From Acanthamoeba castellanii str. Neff (Eukaryota > Discosea > Longamoebia > Acanthamoebidae): a stretch of 64,000 bases of DNA. This document shows, piece after piece, positions 33,071-42,538 of this stretch. The number at the start of each line of letters is the position of its first letter. The stretch's first letter is position 1. The position numbers and the translations under genes were made by a program. The notes below the pieces were generated by a model, which had not been told where the DNA came from, searched no databases, and saw nothing but the letters and a program-made list of their open reading frames with translations. The stretch covers positions 1-64,000 of the forward strand of contig NW_004457390.1 of NCBI RefSeq assembly GCF_000313135.1, written 5' to 3'.

Positions 33071-34558
33071 ATGAAGAAGCTCAAGCTGTTCGTAGCGATA
33101 GTTCTCGCGCTCGGCGCCCTCAATGCCTACGTTCCACTTACCCCCAGTCCGGTGGAAATGGTGTCTACCACTTCTATCTTTTTTTCCTGGCCTTCTCCCT
33201 CACCCTCTGCCTCACCTTCACCTTCTTCAACCGCTTCCGCTTCTTCATCTCCTTCATCTTTACCCTCTTCATCTCCTTCTTTAACTTCTGCATCTCCTTC
33301 ACCTTCACCTTCTTCTTCTCCTTCACCTTCCCCGTCTCCTGCTTGCGGCGATGGGTGGCACAGCTGCTCATGCTTGCTGGAGGCCGCCACCTCAAAAGAA
33401 AGCCCTTGCGGTGGCAGCGGCGTCGGGAGCGCGGTGGAGTTGGCCAGGGGTCCAGCCTGCCACATCACCCCCTCCACCAACATCGGCGCAGACCAGAAGT
33501 CAGGGGAGGTGGTCTCCCACGAGTTCAGCGAGGCCGAGCTGAGCGAGCAGTTCACCGTGGTGATCCTCACCATGGCCCGGCGGATGGCGATGCTGCAGCA
33601 GGTGCTGCAAGAGTACGACGGGATGCCCGCCATCGCCGAGATCATCATCGTGATGAACGGGCTCAGCGAGGACCACGTCGTCAGCCGCTTGGGTGTAACC
33701 AAGACGCCGATCTCCTTCTTCAACAACTCCATCAACTCGCTCAACAGCCGGTACAACGACAACAAACACTCACTACACCACTCGGGCTATGAGCTCACAA
33801 CACTTTTGCACTCACTCCACCACTCACGCCACCATCAGGTTCGCCGTGGCCGACAGGGTCAAGACCGAAGCTGTGCTCGCCAACGACGATGACCTCTTTT
33901 TTACACCCCGAAGTGCTACCTACCTCTTTCGCGTATAGCTCACTCACATGCACAAGTGGCCTCACGCTCGCACGCTCGCACGCACGCACGCATGCGCCTC
34001 GCCTCTCACTTAACACTCATGCTCCCTCAGATCTGGCAGAGGCACCGCAGGTCAATCGTTGGCCCCACAGCCCGCTTCAGCGGTGAAAAAGTCTACCGGA
34101 CGTCGCGCCTCCAGTGCTTAAACGCCATCCTCACCAACGCGGCGTTCCTGCCCACTGACTTGATGCGAGAGTACTTCAAGCCCACCGGTCCGGCGGCCCG
34201 AGTCAGGGCGCACGTCGATGAGCATCAAAATTGCGAGGACATCGGCATCAACTTCGTCGCGGCAGCCGCAGAGCCGAAGATGGATCCGCCCGTGCATGTG
34301 CAGATCAAGCCCGTCCTTATCAAGCACAAGTAAGTTGCACATCGTGATGGCCACCAGTCTTTCTCTCTCTTCTCTTTCTCTCTCTTTACAAGCCATGGAC
34401 AATCAAGACTCACCCACGCGCAAACACTTTGCAGGAAGGGGCTCAGTGACCAAAAAGACCACTACAAGGAGCGTCAAGCTTGCGGCAGGGCGTTCACGGG
34501 CTTCTTCGGCGGACTTGGGCTGCCCAACATCAGCCACACTTACTTCCTCAAGAACTGA
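33071..34558 (+). CDS. Exostosin-like glycosyltransferase (GT64), copy 1
   Basis: Exons 33071-33750, 33839-33932, 34031-34329 and 34435-34558 total 398 aa with consistent phases. MKKLKLFVAIVLALGALNAYV is a signal anchor for Golgi type II topology, followed by a Ser-Pro stem of about 50 residues. The catalytic part has FTVVILTMARRMAMLQQ, IAEIIIVMNGLSEDH, the nucleotide-sugar/metal site LANDDDLFF (DxD), WQRHRRSIVGPTARF, LTNAAFLPTDLMREYF and VDEHQNCEDIGINF, the EXT/EXTL C-terminal pattern. GT64 enzymes add GlcNAc-type sugars in heparan-like chains in animals; in an amoeba the acceptor is unknown. Copy 2 lies directly downstream. Confidence 0.8.
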
Positions 34559-34614
34559 ACCCCTCTCCTCTCCTCTCTCCGTCTCATTTTACTCATTACT
34601 GTATTGCGGAAAAG

Positions 34615-34716
34615 AGAGTTCAAGCTAAGCCGCAGGCGGGAAAGAAAAAGGTGTCGAGCCACTCGTCCAGCTGGGCTTCGTCTTGTGCCACGACAGCCTT
34701 CGCCACGCGCAGAAGA
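34615..34716 (-). pseudogene. LanC-like 3'-exon fragment carried by the duplication
   Basis: Aligns to the 3' terminal coding end of the LanC-like gene (36462-36563) over 102 bp. The minus-strand reading keeps [20 protein letters not shown] and FFFPACGLA-stop, but nothing upstream. It marks the right breakpoint of the duplication. Confidence 0.8.
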
Positions 34717-34911
34717 TGTACCACCCACTATCACTTTTTTGCAAAAGCTGTTTCACATTGCCATGAACACCATCCAAACCCATGACAAAACTAGTTTAGG
34801 TGCTAAAACTGATAGGGGTGATACGCAGTTCATTTTAGGAAATTGGGCCGCCCAGAAAAAAAAACAAAATAACAGAAAAACCAACTTAAAACAGAGTCGA
34901 GTACGTGAGAC

Positions 34912-36219
34912 ATGAAGAAGCTCAAGCTGTTCGTAGCGATAGTTCTCACACTCGGCACCCTCAATGCCTACGTTCCACTTAGCATCAGTCCGGTGGAAAT
35001 GGGTTCTTCCACTCCTATCTTTTTTTCCTTCGCCTTCTCCCTCTCCCTCTGCCTCACCTTCACCTTCACCTTCACCTTCACCTTCTTCATCCGCTTCCCC
35101 TTCTTCATCTCCTTCATCTTTACCCTCTTCATCTCCTTCTTTAACTTCTGCATCTCCTTCACCTTCACCTTCATCCCCTTCCCCTTCTACATCTCCGTCA
35201 CCTGCTTGCGGCGATGGGTGGCACAGCTGCTCCTGCTTGCTGGTAGCCGCAACCTCAAAAGTAGACCCTTGCGGTGGTAGCGGGGTTCGGCGCCGAGTAG
35301 AATTAGCCAGGGGCTCAGCCTGCCGCATCACCCCCTCCACCAACACCGGCGCAGGTCGGAAGGCAGGGAAAGTGGTCACCCACGCGTTCAGCGAGGCCGA
35401 GCTGAGCGAGCAGTTCACCGTGGTGATCCTCACCATGGCCCGGCGGATGGCGATGCTGCAGCAGGTGCTGCAAGAGTACGACGGGATGCCCGCCATCGCC
35501 GAGATCATCATCGTGATGAACGGGCTCAGCGAGGACCACGTCGTCAGCCGCTTGGGTGTAACCAAGACGCCGATCTCCTTCGTCAATGATTCGATCAACT
35601 CACTCAACAGCCGGTACGGCACAACTACAACAACAAACACTCACGACATTACTCGGGCTATCAGCGTTCTACACATTGCATTCACACCTGGGGTGGGGGA
35701 ATATGCCACAATCAGGTTCGCCGTGGCCGACAGGGTCAAGACCGAAGCTGTGCTCGCCAACGACGATGACCTCTTTTTTACACCCCGAAGTGCTACCTAC
35801 CTCTTTCGCGTATAGCTCACTCATTTTCACCTCGCACGCTCGCATGCGCCTCGCCTCTCACGTAACACTCGTGCTCCCTCAGATCTGGCAGAGGCACCGC
35901 AGGTCAATCGTTGGCCCCACAGCCCGCTTCAGCGGTTATAGCGGGGATTGGGTATACCGGTCAACAGGCCTCAAGTGCTTCAACGCCATCCTCACCAACG
36001 CGGCGTTCCTGCCCACTGACTTGATGCGAGAGTACTTCAAGCCCACCGGCCCGGCGGCCCGAGTCAGGGCGCACGTCGATGAGCATCAAAATTGCGAGGA
36101 CATCGGCATCAACTTCGTCGCGGCAGCCGCAGAGCCGAAGATGGATCCGCCCGTGCATGTGCAGATCAAGCCCGTCCTTATCAAGCACAAGTAAGTTGCA
36201 CGATCGTGATGGCCACCAG

Positions 36220-36254
<35 letters not shown>

Positions 36255-36421
36255 ACAAGCCTGGACATGTAAGACTCACGCGCAAACACCACAACAGTAA
36301 GGGGCTCAGTGACAATGAAGACCACTACAAGGAGCGTCAAGCTTGCAGCAGGGCGTTCACGGGCTTCTTCGGCGGACTTCGCCTGCCCAACATCAGCCAC
36401 ACTTACTTCCTCAAGAACTGA
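34912..36421 (+). pseudogene. Exostosin-like glycosyltransferase (GT64), copy 2, frameshifted
   Basis: Same four-exon structure as copy 1 (34912-35613, 35716-35809, 35883-36190, 36298-36421), but the coding length is 3n+1. Relative to copy 1 there is one extra base near 35037-35041, in the T/C-rich stem. The ATG frame then reads a Thr-Phe-Leu-rich tract and stops at 35278-35280, while the catalytic frame (FTVVILTMARRM, LANDDDLFF, VDEHQNCEDI) stays open from 34964 to the final stop with all motifs intact. Either this is a young pseudogene, an alternative start or leader is used, or the base is a sequencing error in a low-complexity run. It also has a 9-bp insertion (SGDWVYR) in exon 3. Confidence 0.65.
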
Positions 36422-36465
36422 ACCCCTCTCTCCTCTCCTTTCCGGTCTCATTTTATTCTGAGAGT

Positions 36466-38406
36466 TCAAGCTACGTCGCAGGCGGGAAAGAAAAAGGCGT
36501 TGAGCGCCTCGTCCAGCTGGGCTTCGGCTCGTGCCACGACAGCCTTCGCCACGCGTAGAAGATCGGCGCTGAACCAGGCCGAGCCTGCAAGCCCATTGAA
36601 GAGGCAGTAAGGCTGCGTGTTGCGTGTTGCGTGTTGTGCGTGTGGTGCGTGCGTGCGTGGTACCAAGCGCCACGTACTTGTCAGTTTCACGTCAGACACG
36701 CAGGCACACACAGCGCAACGTCGTACCTCGTCCGGCTTGTTCCACGCCTCCCTAGCGCACTCGTCCGAGAGGGAGAACCGGGCGAACGCCCAGGCCCTGT
36801 GCAGGTACTTCGCGCTCCGCGTGGCCCGGAACAGGTAGAGGAAGAGGAAGGCGTTGCCCGAGATGCCGTGACACAGCCCCACGCCCTTACGCAACAGGCC
36901 GCGCGCCCACACGACATCCGACACGGCTTCCGCCTCTGCAGAGTTACGGCACTTATTTAGTATTTTTCGTATTTATTTTTATTATTTATTTGTTATTAAA
37001 AGGAAAAGGTGTACCGTGGAGGTAGATTGATTTGCCGTAGACCTCGTAAGCGCGGTGCAAGAGCAGGCCGATGGCTGGTGCGCCGTGGCACCACTGTACG
37101 AGACGATCACCTTCACCGTCGCTGCGGGTCGGATAGTTGCCGCTGGGCAACTTGGTCGTGATCAGCCAGTGGATCGTCTCCTCCACCAGCAGTCGGCCCG
37201 TCTTGCCGCTCTCCTCGTCCCGCCACCCGTCGAGAAGCTCGGGCCGCATCAGCAGAACCATGAGAATGCCGCTGAGGCCGTGCGCGACGGCCAAGTACTC
37301 CTTTTCGTGCCAGGCGTACATCAATGGAGGCCGCCGCGTGTTGCGGTCGCTTGGCATCTGTGCGGCGTACCTGCGCGTGGTGGAGATGCGTCAATGATGA
37401 GTGCACCGCAAGGCTCTGAGTTGCGCGTACGCTGATATACCGTTTGCCGTAGTCCAGAGCCGCCGGCACCAGCTTGGCTAGCAGGGCCGTGGCAATGTCC
37501 CGGCCCGTGTAGCGCTTGACAAAGTGGAGCGCGTACATGTAGCCTGGCCGGCACACCAGAAAAACAAGAGAATAGAACATTAGGACGATGCCAGGAAGCA
37601 AGTCCGGGAAGTTCGCGCGGTACCTGCGCATCCATAGAGCAGCTCCCATTCGCCCCAGTGCCTGTCCACGGGGAGAAATTGAGCCGAGATGGCCTCCACC
37701 TGGTCCACGTAGTGCCTCCTGCATGCCCCATCGATTGTGGTGGTCATGTGGCGGCGCGTCAGGGATCGATCGGTGCGTACACAACACACACACAGCACAC
37801 ACACGCTGGAGGGCAGAAGACGCACGACTTCTCAGTTCGGCCCAGGGCGTGGTAGATAGCGGCAGCGACGGCGTAGACGCCGGCGTCACCCGTGACAAAG
37901 CTGATCCCCTTCTTCCGGTCGCTGTGAAAGCCACCACGTCATGACATCAGCCAACCCAAAAAACATACTAACGTGGGACGCGGCGCAAGGTACGGGTGGC
38001 GCTCATGGCGTGCGCGTGTGAGCCTGAGCGCGGTCTTGATATACTGGCGAGCGTGGTCCAGGTGCCCCAGGTGCAGGTGCAGCAACGCCACCCCGGCCGC
38101 GCCTGTGTAGACGGACGGTCCCCTGCATACGTCAAGTTAGTGTAGAGAGATTATATGATGTGAAAAAAAAATAGAACGTGTGGTGTTGTAGACGTACTCG
38201 ATGATGCGGGTGGAGGGCGGCCACTTGGTCTCGACCAGGGTCAGGACGCGCTGGATGTGCGCTTCGAGCTGCGGCACCGCCTCTCGCCGCAGCACTTCGC
38301 GCAGCTTGGCCTTGTCTCCCTCGGCATCTGCAGCGGGTTGCCAGTCGGCAGCGTCATTCACAAAAAACCTCTCCTTCGACTTCCTGTCCAGGCCCTGCAG
38401 CTCCAT
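36466..38406 (-). CDS. LanC-like protein (LANCL family)
   Basis: Minus strand, start [18 protein letters not shown] at 38406, stop 36466-36468. The GxxG-type inner-helix repeats of the LanC toroid are seen in series: [17 protein letters not shown] (about 38090), [22 protein letters not shown] (about 37880), [14 protein letters not shown] (about 37630), [15 protein letters not shown] (about 37280), [17 protein letters not shown] (about 37070), [19 protein letters not shown] (about 36860) and [12 protein letters not shown] (about 36590). Zinc ligands Cys (WCHG) and Cys-His (LCHG) are present. Bacterial LanC cyclises lantibiotics; eukaryotic LANCL proteins add glutathione to dehydroamino acids in damaged proteins. 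Its start is only 85 bp from the divergent PfkB gene. About seven exons. Confidence 0.85.
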
Positions 38407-38491
38407 CTTCTTTTCTTCTATTTCTGTGATTTCCTTTTTCTTTGATTTTAAAAAAAATATAATCCAACACAGCCAGAAGAGAAATAAAGGA

Positions 38492-40106
38492 ATGGAAGAC
38501 ACGCAAGCTGCACCACCCGCAGTGGTGGTGGCTGTGGGTTCGTGCTGCGTGGACCTCATCGGCGTGGTCGACCACTTCCCGCGACCCGACGACAAGACCC
38601 GCACACGACACTTCCAGGTGTGCCTTCTCGCTCCCCCCCCCCAACCCACTACATGTTGCGTCATGGCGCGCTACTCGCTCTGTGTGCTGCAACTCCGACC
38701 ACTTATATGGACACACACGACACACACACGACATACGACACACAACACGACACAACACACGGCACACGACACACGACACACAGGTGGAATGTGGAGGCAA
38801 CTGTGGGAACGTCGCGGTCGCGCTGGCACGGCTGGGAGTGGCCGCGCGGCCGCTGGCCAAGGTGGGCGCCGATGCGTGGGGCAGGTTCATCGTGCAGCAG
38901 CTCCGCAACGAGGGCGTCGACACTCGGTCCCTCGTCGTCAAGCCGGGGTAACTTACTCCCTCGATCCCTTTGTATCGTGTGTGTCGTATCGTGTCGCCTG
39001 CGGGCGCTGACTCAGGGAGGAGCCAACCAGGGTGTCGTCACCGTTCACGTACATCATCGTGGACCAGGCCACCAAGACCCGCACGTGCCTCCACACACCG
39101 CTCTCTGAAGACTTCCTCGACGAAGAGTTCTTCCAACCTGCGGTCAGTCATCGCCGCACGACACACGACACACACGACACACACGAAACTTACGACACAA
39201 TTGGCCTCACGCGCTCTGTCTCTTTCCAACCAGCAAATCGAGGAGCTGCTGAGGGACTGTCGTCTGCTCTTTTTGGATTCGAGGCACCCGCGAGCTGCGC
39301 GCCTGGTGGCGCTCGAGGCGCGGAAGCGGGCGATACCGGTGCTCATGGATATCGAGAAGGTCAGGGAGGGCATGTTTGACTTGCTCCCCGTGGTGGACTC
39401 GCTCAACACGTCCAGCCATTTCCCGACCATGTACTTTCGAGGTACACTCCACCTCACCACCAACGGATGACCATTCAACCACCAACCCAACGGCGCCATA
39501 ACTCTTCTTCGTTCTTCTTCGTATTCGTTCTTCTTCTGACATCAGAGAGAGCTAGGGGAGAAAAACGAACAACGGCGTCCGCAGCAGCCACCGACCTCAC
39601 CAACGGCCTGGTGCAGCTCTTGAGCGATTACCCGCGGTTGCGCTTCATCGTCACCACGCTGGGCGAGAAGGGCAGCGTGTGGATAGAGAAGGCCAACGCC
39701 GAGAGCTGCTCAGAGCTCGGCGATGAAGGAGCCTCCACGGTGGAGGCGTTCGTCGACCGCAACTACGACCAGTGGTCGCGCGCCGAGAGCGTGGCCGTAA
39801 CCGCCACCACTTCGTTGGTTCGACAGATGCGCTTGGTATGGCCACGGCCGTGTGCCGAGGCTGGGCCAGAGCCGTGTGAATGGTTCAAGGTGTGGTATTG
39901 TCCACCACAGCGTCTCCGCCCAGACGAGATTGTGGACACGACAGGAGCAGGCGACGCCTTCACCGCAGCCACTCTCTTCTCCCTTCTTTCGGCAGAACTG
40001 TGCGGCACCCACCATCTTCCTCTTCCTTTGGTTTGACGGCTCACCCATGACCATGCTTTTCGTGTTTGTGGCCCGGCAGGAGTGGTGCCCCAGCTACACC
40101 AAGTGA
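38492..40106 (+). CDS. PfkB-family carbohydrate kinase (ketohexokinase/ribokinase type)
   Basis: Starts MEDTQAAPPAVVVAVGSCCV. The N-terminal glycine signature GGNCGNVAVALARLG (about 38790-38840) and the C-terminal signature DTTGAGDAFTAATLFSLL (about 39930-39985, catalytic Asp in GAGDAF) are both intact; the middle has LFLDSRHPRAARLVALEA and IPVLMDIEKVREG. The family phosphorylates fructose, ribose, adenosine or similar using ATP; the substrate is not readable. After GAGDAF only about 20 residues remain: LSAELCGTHHLPLPL, an intron at about 40036-40079, then EWCPSYTK-stop. Relatives usually have one or two more helices, so the C-terminus is short or the 3' splice is mis-modelled. About six exons. 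Confidence 0.75.
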
Positions 40107-40226
40107 GGTGCTGTCAATAGCATCGTTCTGTGCTGCGAGCAATTGCCGGGTGATGGGCGCTCAAGCAGGCATGCCCACAACAGCGGACCTACCCCATCAT
40201 TTACTTCAGCACATCTTTTGATCAAC

Positions 40227-40233
40227 AAAAAAA
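40227..40233 (-). terminator. Pol III terminator of tRNA-Arg
   Basis: Seven A on the plus strand (T7 on the transcript) 8 nt after the tRNA discriminator base. Confidence 0.75.
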
Positions 40234-40241
40234 TGAAGCTT

Positions 40242-40313
40242 CAGGCCTGCTGGGGGTCGAACCCAGAATCTCCTGATTCGTAGTCAGACGCCTTTCCATT
40301 GGGCCACAGGCCT
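40242..40313 (-). tRNA. tRNA-Arg (anticodon ACG)
   Basis: Minus-strand cloverleaf of 72 nt: acceptor AGGCCTG pairs perfectly with CAGGCCT, discriminator G. T8-G9, D arm with GG in the loop, anticodon stem TCTGA/TCAGG around loop CTACGAA (anticodon ACG), five-base variable loop, T arm CTGGG-TTCGACC-CCCAG. No intron and no encoded CCA. The internal A and B boxes are intact, so it should be functional. Confidence 0.93.
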
Positions 40314-40914
40314 TGCTTGTTCTTTGGAATTCCGGAGCCTTGGTGCCAAGCGCATCATCATTTTTAGGGTCCAGATAGATCCCACGCTCTTTGGCACATG
40401 GCCTGCTGGAGCCCAAGTTCGCCGCTAAACCACTCGCACTCCTACCTTGCTCCAGGCCCAGGCGCAGGAGCTCTCTCTCCGCTGGCAGGCCGACTTTGAC
40501 TTCATCTTTCTGATCGACCAAGACGAATTCCCGCAGATCTGCGACACCAACACCAACGCCAAGCAGTCGTCCGCCAGTGGGTAGTGGACCAGTTCGCCCC
40601 ACGTGGAGAAGGCCAATAGATAAAAAAATACTGTAGCGTGCGTGTAGGTACAACACAGCCACGTATGCGAACGAAGTAACAAAGGTGTGCTCGTTCTGCA
40701 CCCCCAAAGCTCTTTTTATTCACAATCCAAATCCATCCACCCTGAACACGTTGATTTCCACAGTTTCGGTGGTGGGGAGCACCGAAACCGGTTTGTGTCA
40801 GCGAGCTGTTTCGGCAAGGCACCTTCTACCTCCTCCTCCTCCTCCTCCTCCATGTAGCTGGTTGAGCGGAGATGACTCTTCTCCACCTCCTCCAACCACA
40901 TGCTGACGTTCCAT
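40314..40914. other. Unassigned region; possible exon remnant
   Basis: Between tRNA-Arg and the AMMECR1 stop. Plus-strand 40450-40580 reads QAQAQELSLRWQADFDFIFL then IDQDEFPQICD with exon-like composition, but has stops on both sides and no recognised family. It could be a fragment of a sugar-transferase-like gene. Nothing else is supported. Confidence 0.3.
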
Positions 40915-42069
40915 TCAGCCCTTCTTCTTGTGCTGGAGATACTCCTCATACGGAATATGGATCTCTGATGACTGTATTGTGAGAGAAAGAAGGAGAAGAG
41001 AGTGGGTGGGCATCAGCATCACATACGTGTTAGCAACAGGCTGAAGGGGAGCATGAGGAAGAAAAACTGATTCTTCTTCTTCTTCTGGTGTCTGTTGTGC
41101 GTACCTGGAAGCGGATGCACTTGATCTTGGCCACCAGCTTCTTGGTGAGGGGCTCGTCGCAGCCGGCCTTCTCCACCAGCCTCTCGATCGTCTGCGTGCG
41201 GGTGTACCCTGTGTACAGCGATGCAGGTCTCGTTCAGCCTTGTCCGGTGGTTGTCATCCGCAACTAGGCTCGAGGCCTCGAGGCGGCGCGTACCGAACTG
41301 AACGGCGACCGAGGGCAAGAAGGTGGCACTGCGCTGCACGTTCCTGCTGTCGTAGAAGTCGATGCGCACGCCGTGGGGACCAACCTATGACGACACGAGC
41401 AAGAAGGCAGACGTCAGCACGCGCACGACAGACGACACACGCGACACGCACACGACGTGTTACACACATGTGCGCACAACACAAGACCACACGGCGTCAA
41501 CCGTACCTCCCAGTCGAAGCAGTCATCGCACTTCTCAAAGGCGAACAGGAGGTTGACGGTGCAGGCCAGGCGAGGGACCTCGTCTTCCGTCACAGGCCTG
41601 AAACGGCTGTCATCGAACGCGCTGTGACCACACGCCAATTGGCGTGTCCCGATGAGCGCAACGTGAGCCTGGCGCGAAGTGTGGGCGGGTGAGGATGTGA
41701 CGCTACGACGTACCTGAGCAAGGCGTACTGGCGGAGGCCTTCGTGGAGAGGCAGAGTGCCGTGGGTGCCCTTGCAGCCGCGCAGCCTCTCGTCGCTGCCA
41801 TCCTTGCTCGACTTCTTCCACCCCACGAACAAGGGGCTGCAGACGCACGTAGGCAATGATGATTTGATGTTTAATGCAAGAACGTAGTCCAGAGGGAGGG
41901 CAAACCATTCGATGTCATCAGGTATGTTGTAGGCATAGGGGTCAGGCGCGGCAAGGGGGGCGCCCTTCCTCTTCTTGTTGCCTTCGCCGTTCTTCGTGAT
42001 GGCGAGTTCATGCTCCAGCACCTCGAAGCAGTAGTAGGCCATCTCAGGCGTTGCAGCTAGGTTCTCCAT
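40915..42069 (-). CDS. AMMECR1: AMMECR1 family protein
   Basis: Minus strand, start MENLAATPEMAYYCFEVLEH (42069). Family landmarks: YCFEVLEHEL; SPLFVGWKKS; the signature LRGCKGTHGTLPLHEGLRQY (about 41720-41790; the usual LRGCIG is LRGCKG); DSRFRPVTEDEVPRL; CTVNLLFAFEKCDDCFDWEV; GPHGVRIDFYD; and ATFLPSVAVQFG. The last exon ends EEYLQHKKKG. The family is conserved from archaea to man, with an unresolved biochemical function; the human gene is linked to Alport syndrome with elliptocytosis, and AMMECR1 has recently been tied to ubiquitin-ligase regulation. An extra segment containing KKRKGAPLAAPDPYA before the core is an Acanthamoeba insertion. About five exons. Confidence 0.9.
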
Positions 42070-42538
42070 CTCTCTTGTTGGTTTTTTACAATCGTTACAA
42101 TGATAGGACGCAGAAAAGATGAGGAAGATGTGAAGATGAAGATGATTTGTAGGACAATGATTACGCTCTGGCCTCCTCTCGAATGTACAAGCTAATTACA
42201 AAGGTGGGGCTCGGAATCTATCTACAAAGCGGATGGATGAATGTCGAATGGAGAACATGCAACACAACAGGTCGCCTGTCTTTTTCAATATCTCAATTAT
42301 TGGTTGGCGGAGGATTGGGATTCCTCCGAGGAGGCGACAATGACCACACGTGCGGGCCGACAAAAGGCACAGCGTACGACCAGGCCAACATATATTTTCG
42401 AAGATTGGGAAATCAAATCAAACGATTGTCGATTTGTTTCTTTTTTCAATTGATTGAAAAGGCCACAATCGAGGAGACGCTGCGTGTCGAGACACTGAGC
42501 GCGCGAGAGAGAGAGAGCCCGGGCCTCTACTTCCTCCC
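42070..42538. other. Divergent intergenic region, 469 bp
   Basis: Separates AMMECR1 (minus) from the ankyrin-SAM kinase (plus). It is AT-richer than the exons, with a TATATTTT at about 42390. It presumably holds both promoters; no gene is seen. Confidence 0.4.

Larger units (their letters stand above)
33043..36563. repeat. Tandem 1.84-kb duplication (two units)
   Basis: Unit 1 is about 33043-34716 and unit 2 about 34892-36563. Both begin near an AGAGTCGAGTAC word and end at an AGAAGAT word inside the LanC-like 3' exon. Exons, most intron sequence (for example after GTAAGTTGCAC) and the downstream flank are alike, so the copy is recent. The ATG-to-ATG distance is 1841 bp. Confidence 0.85.
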
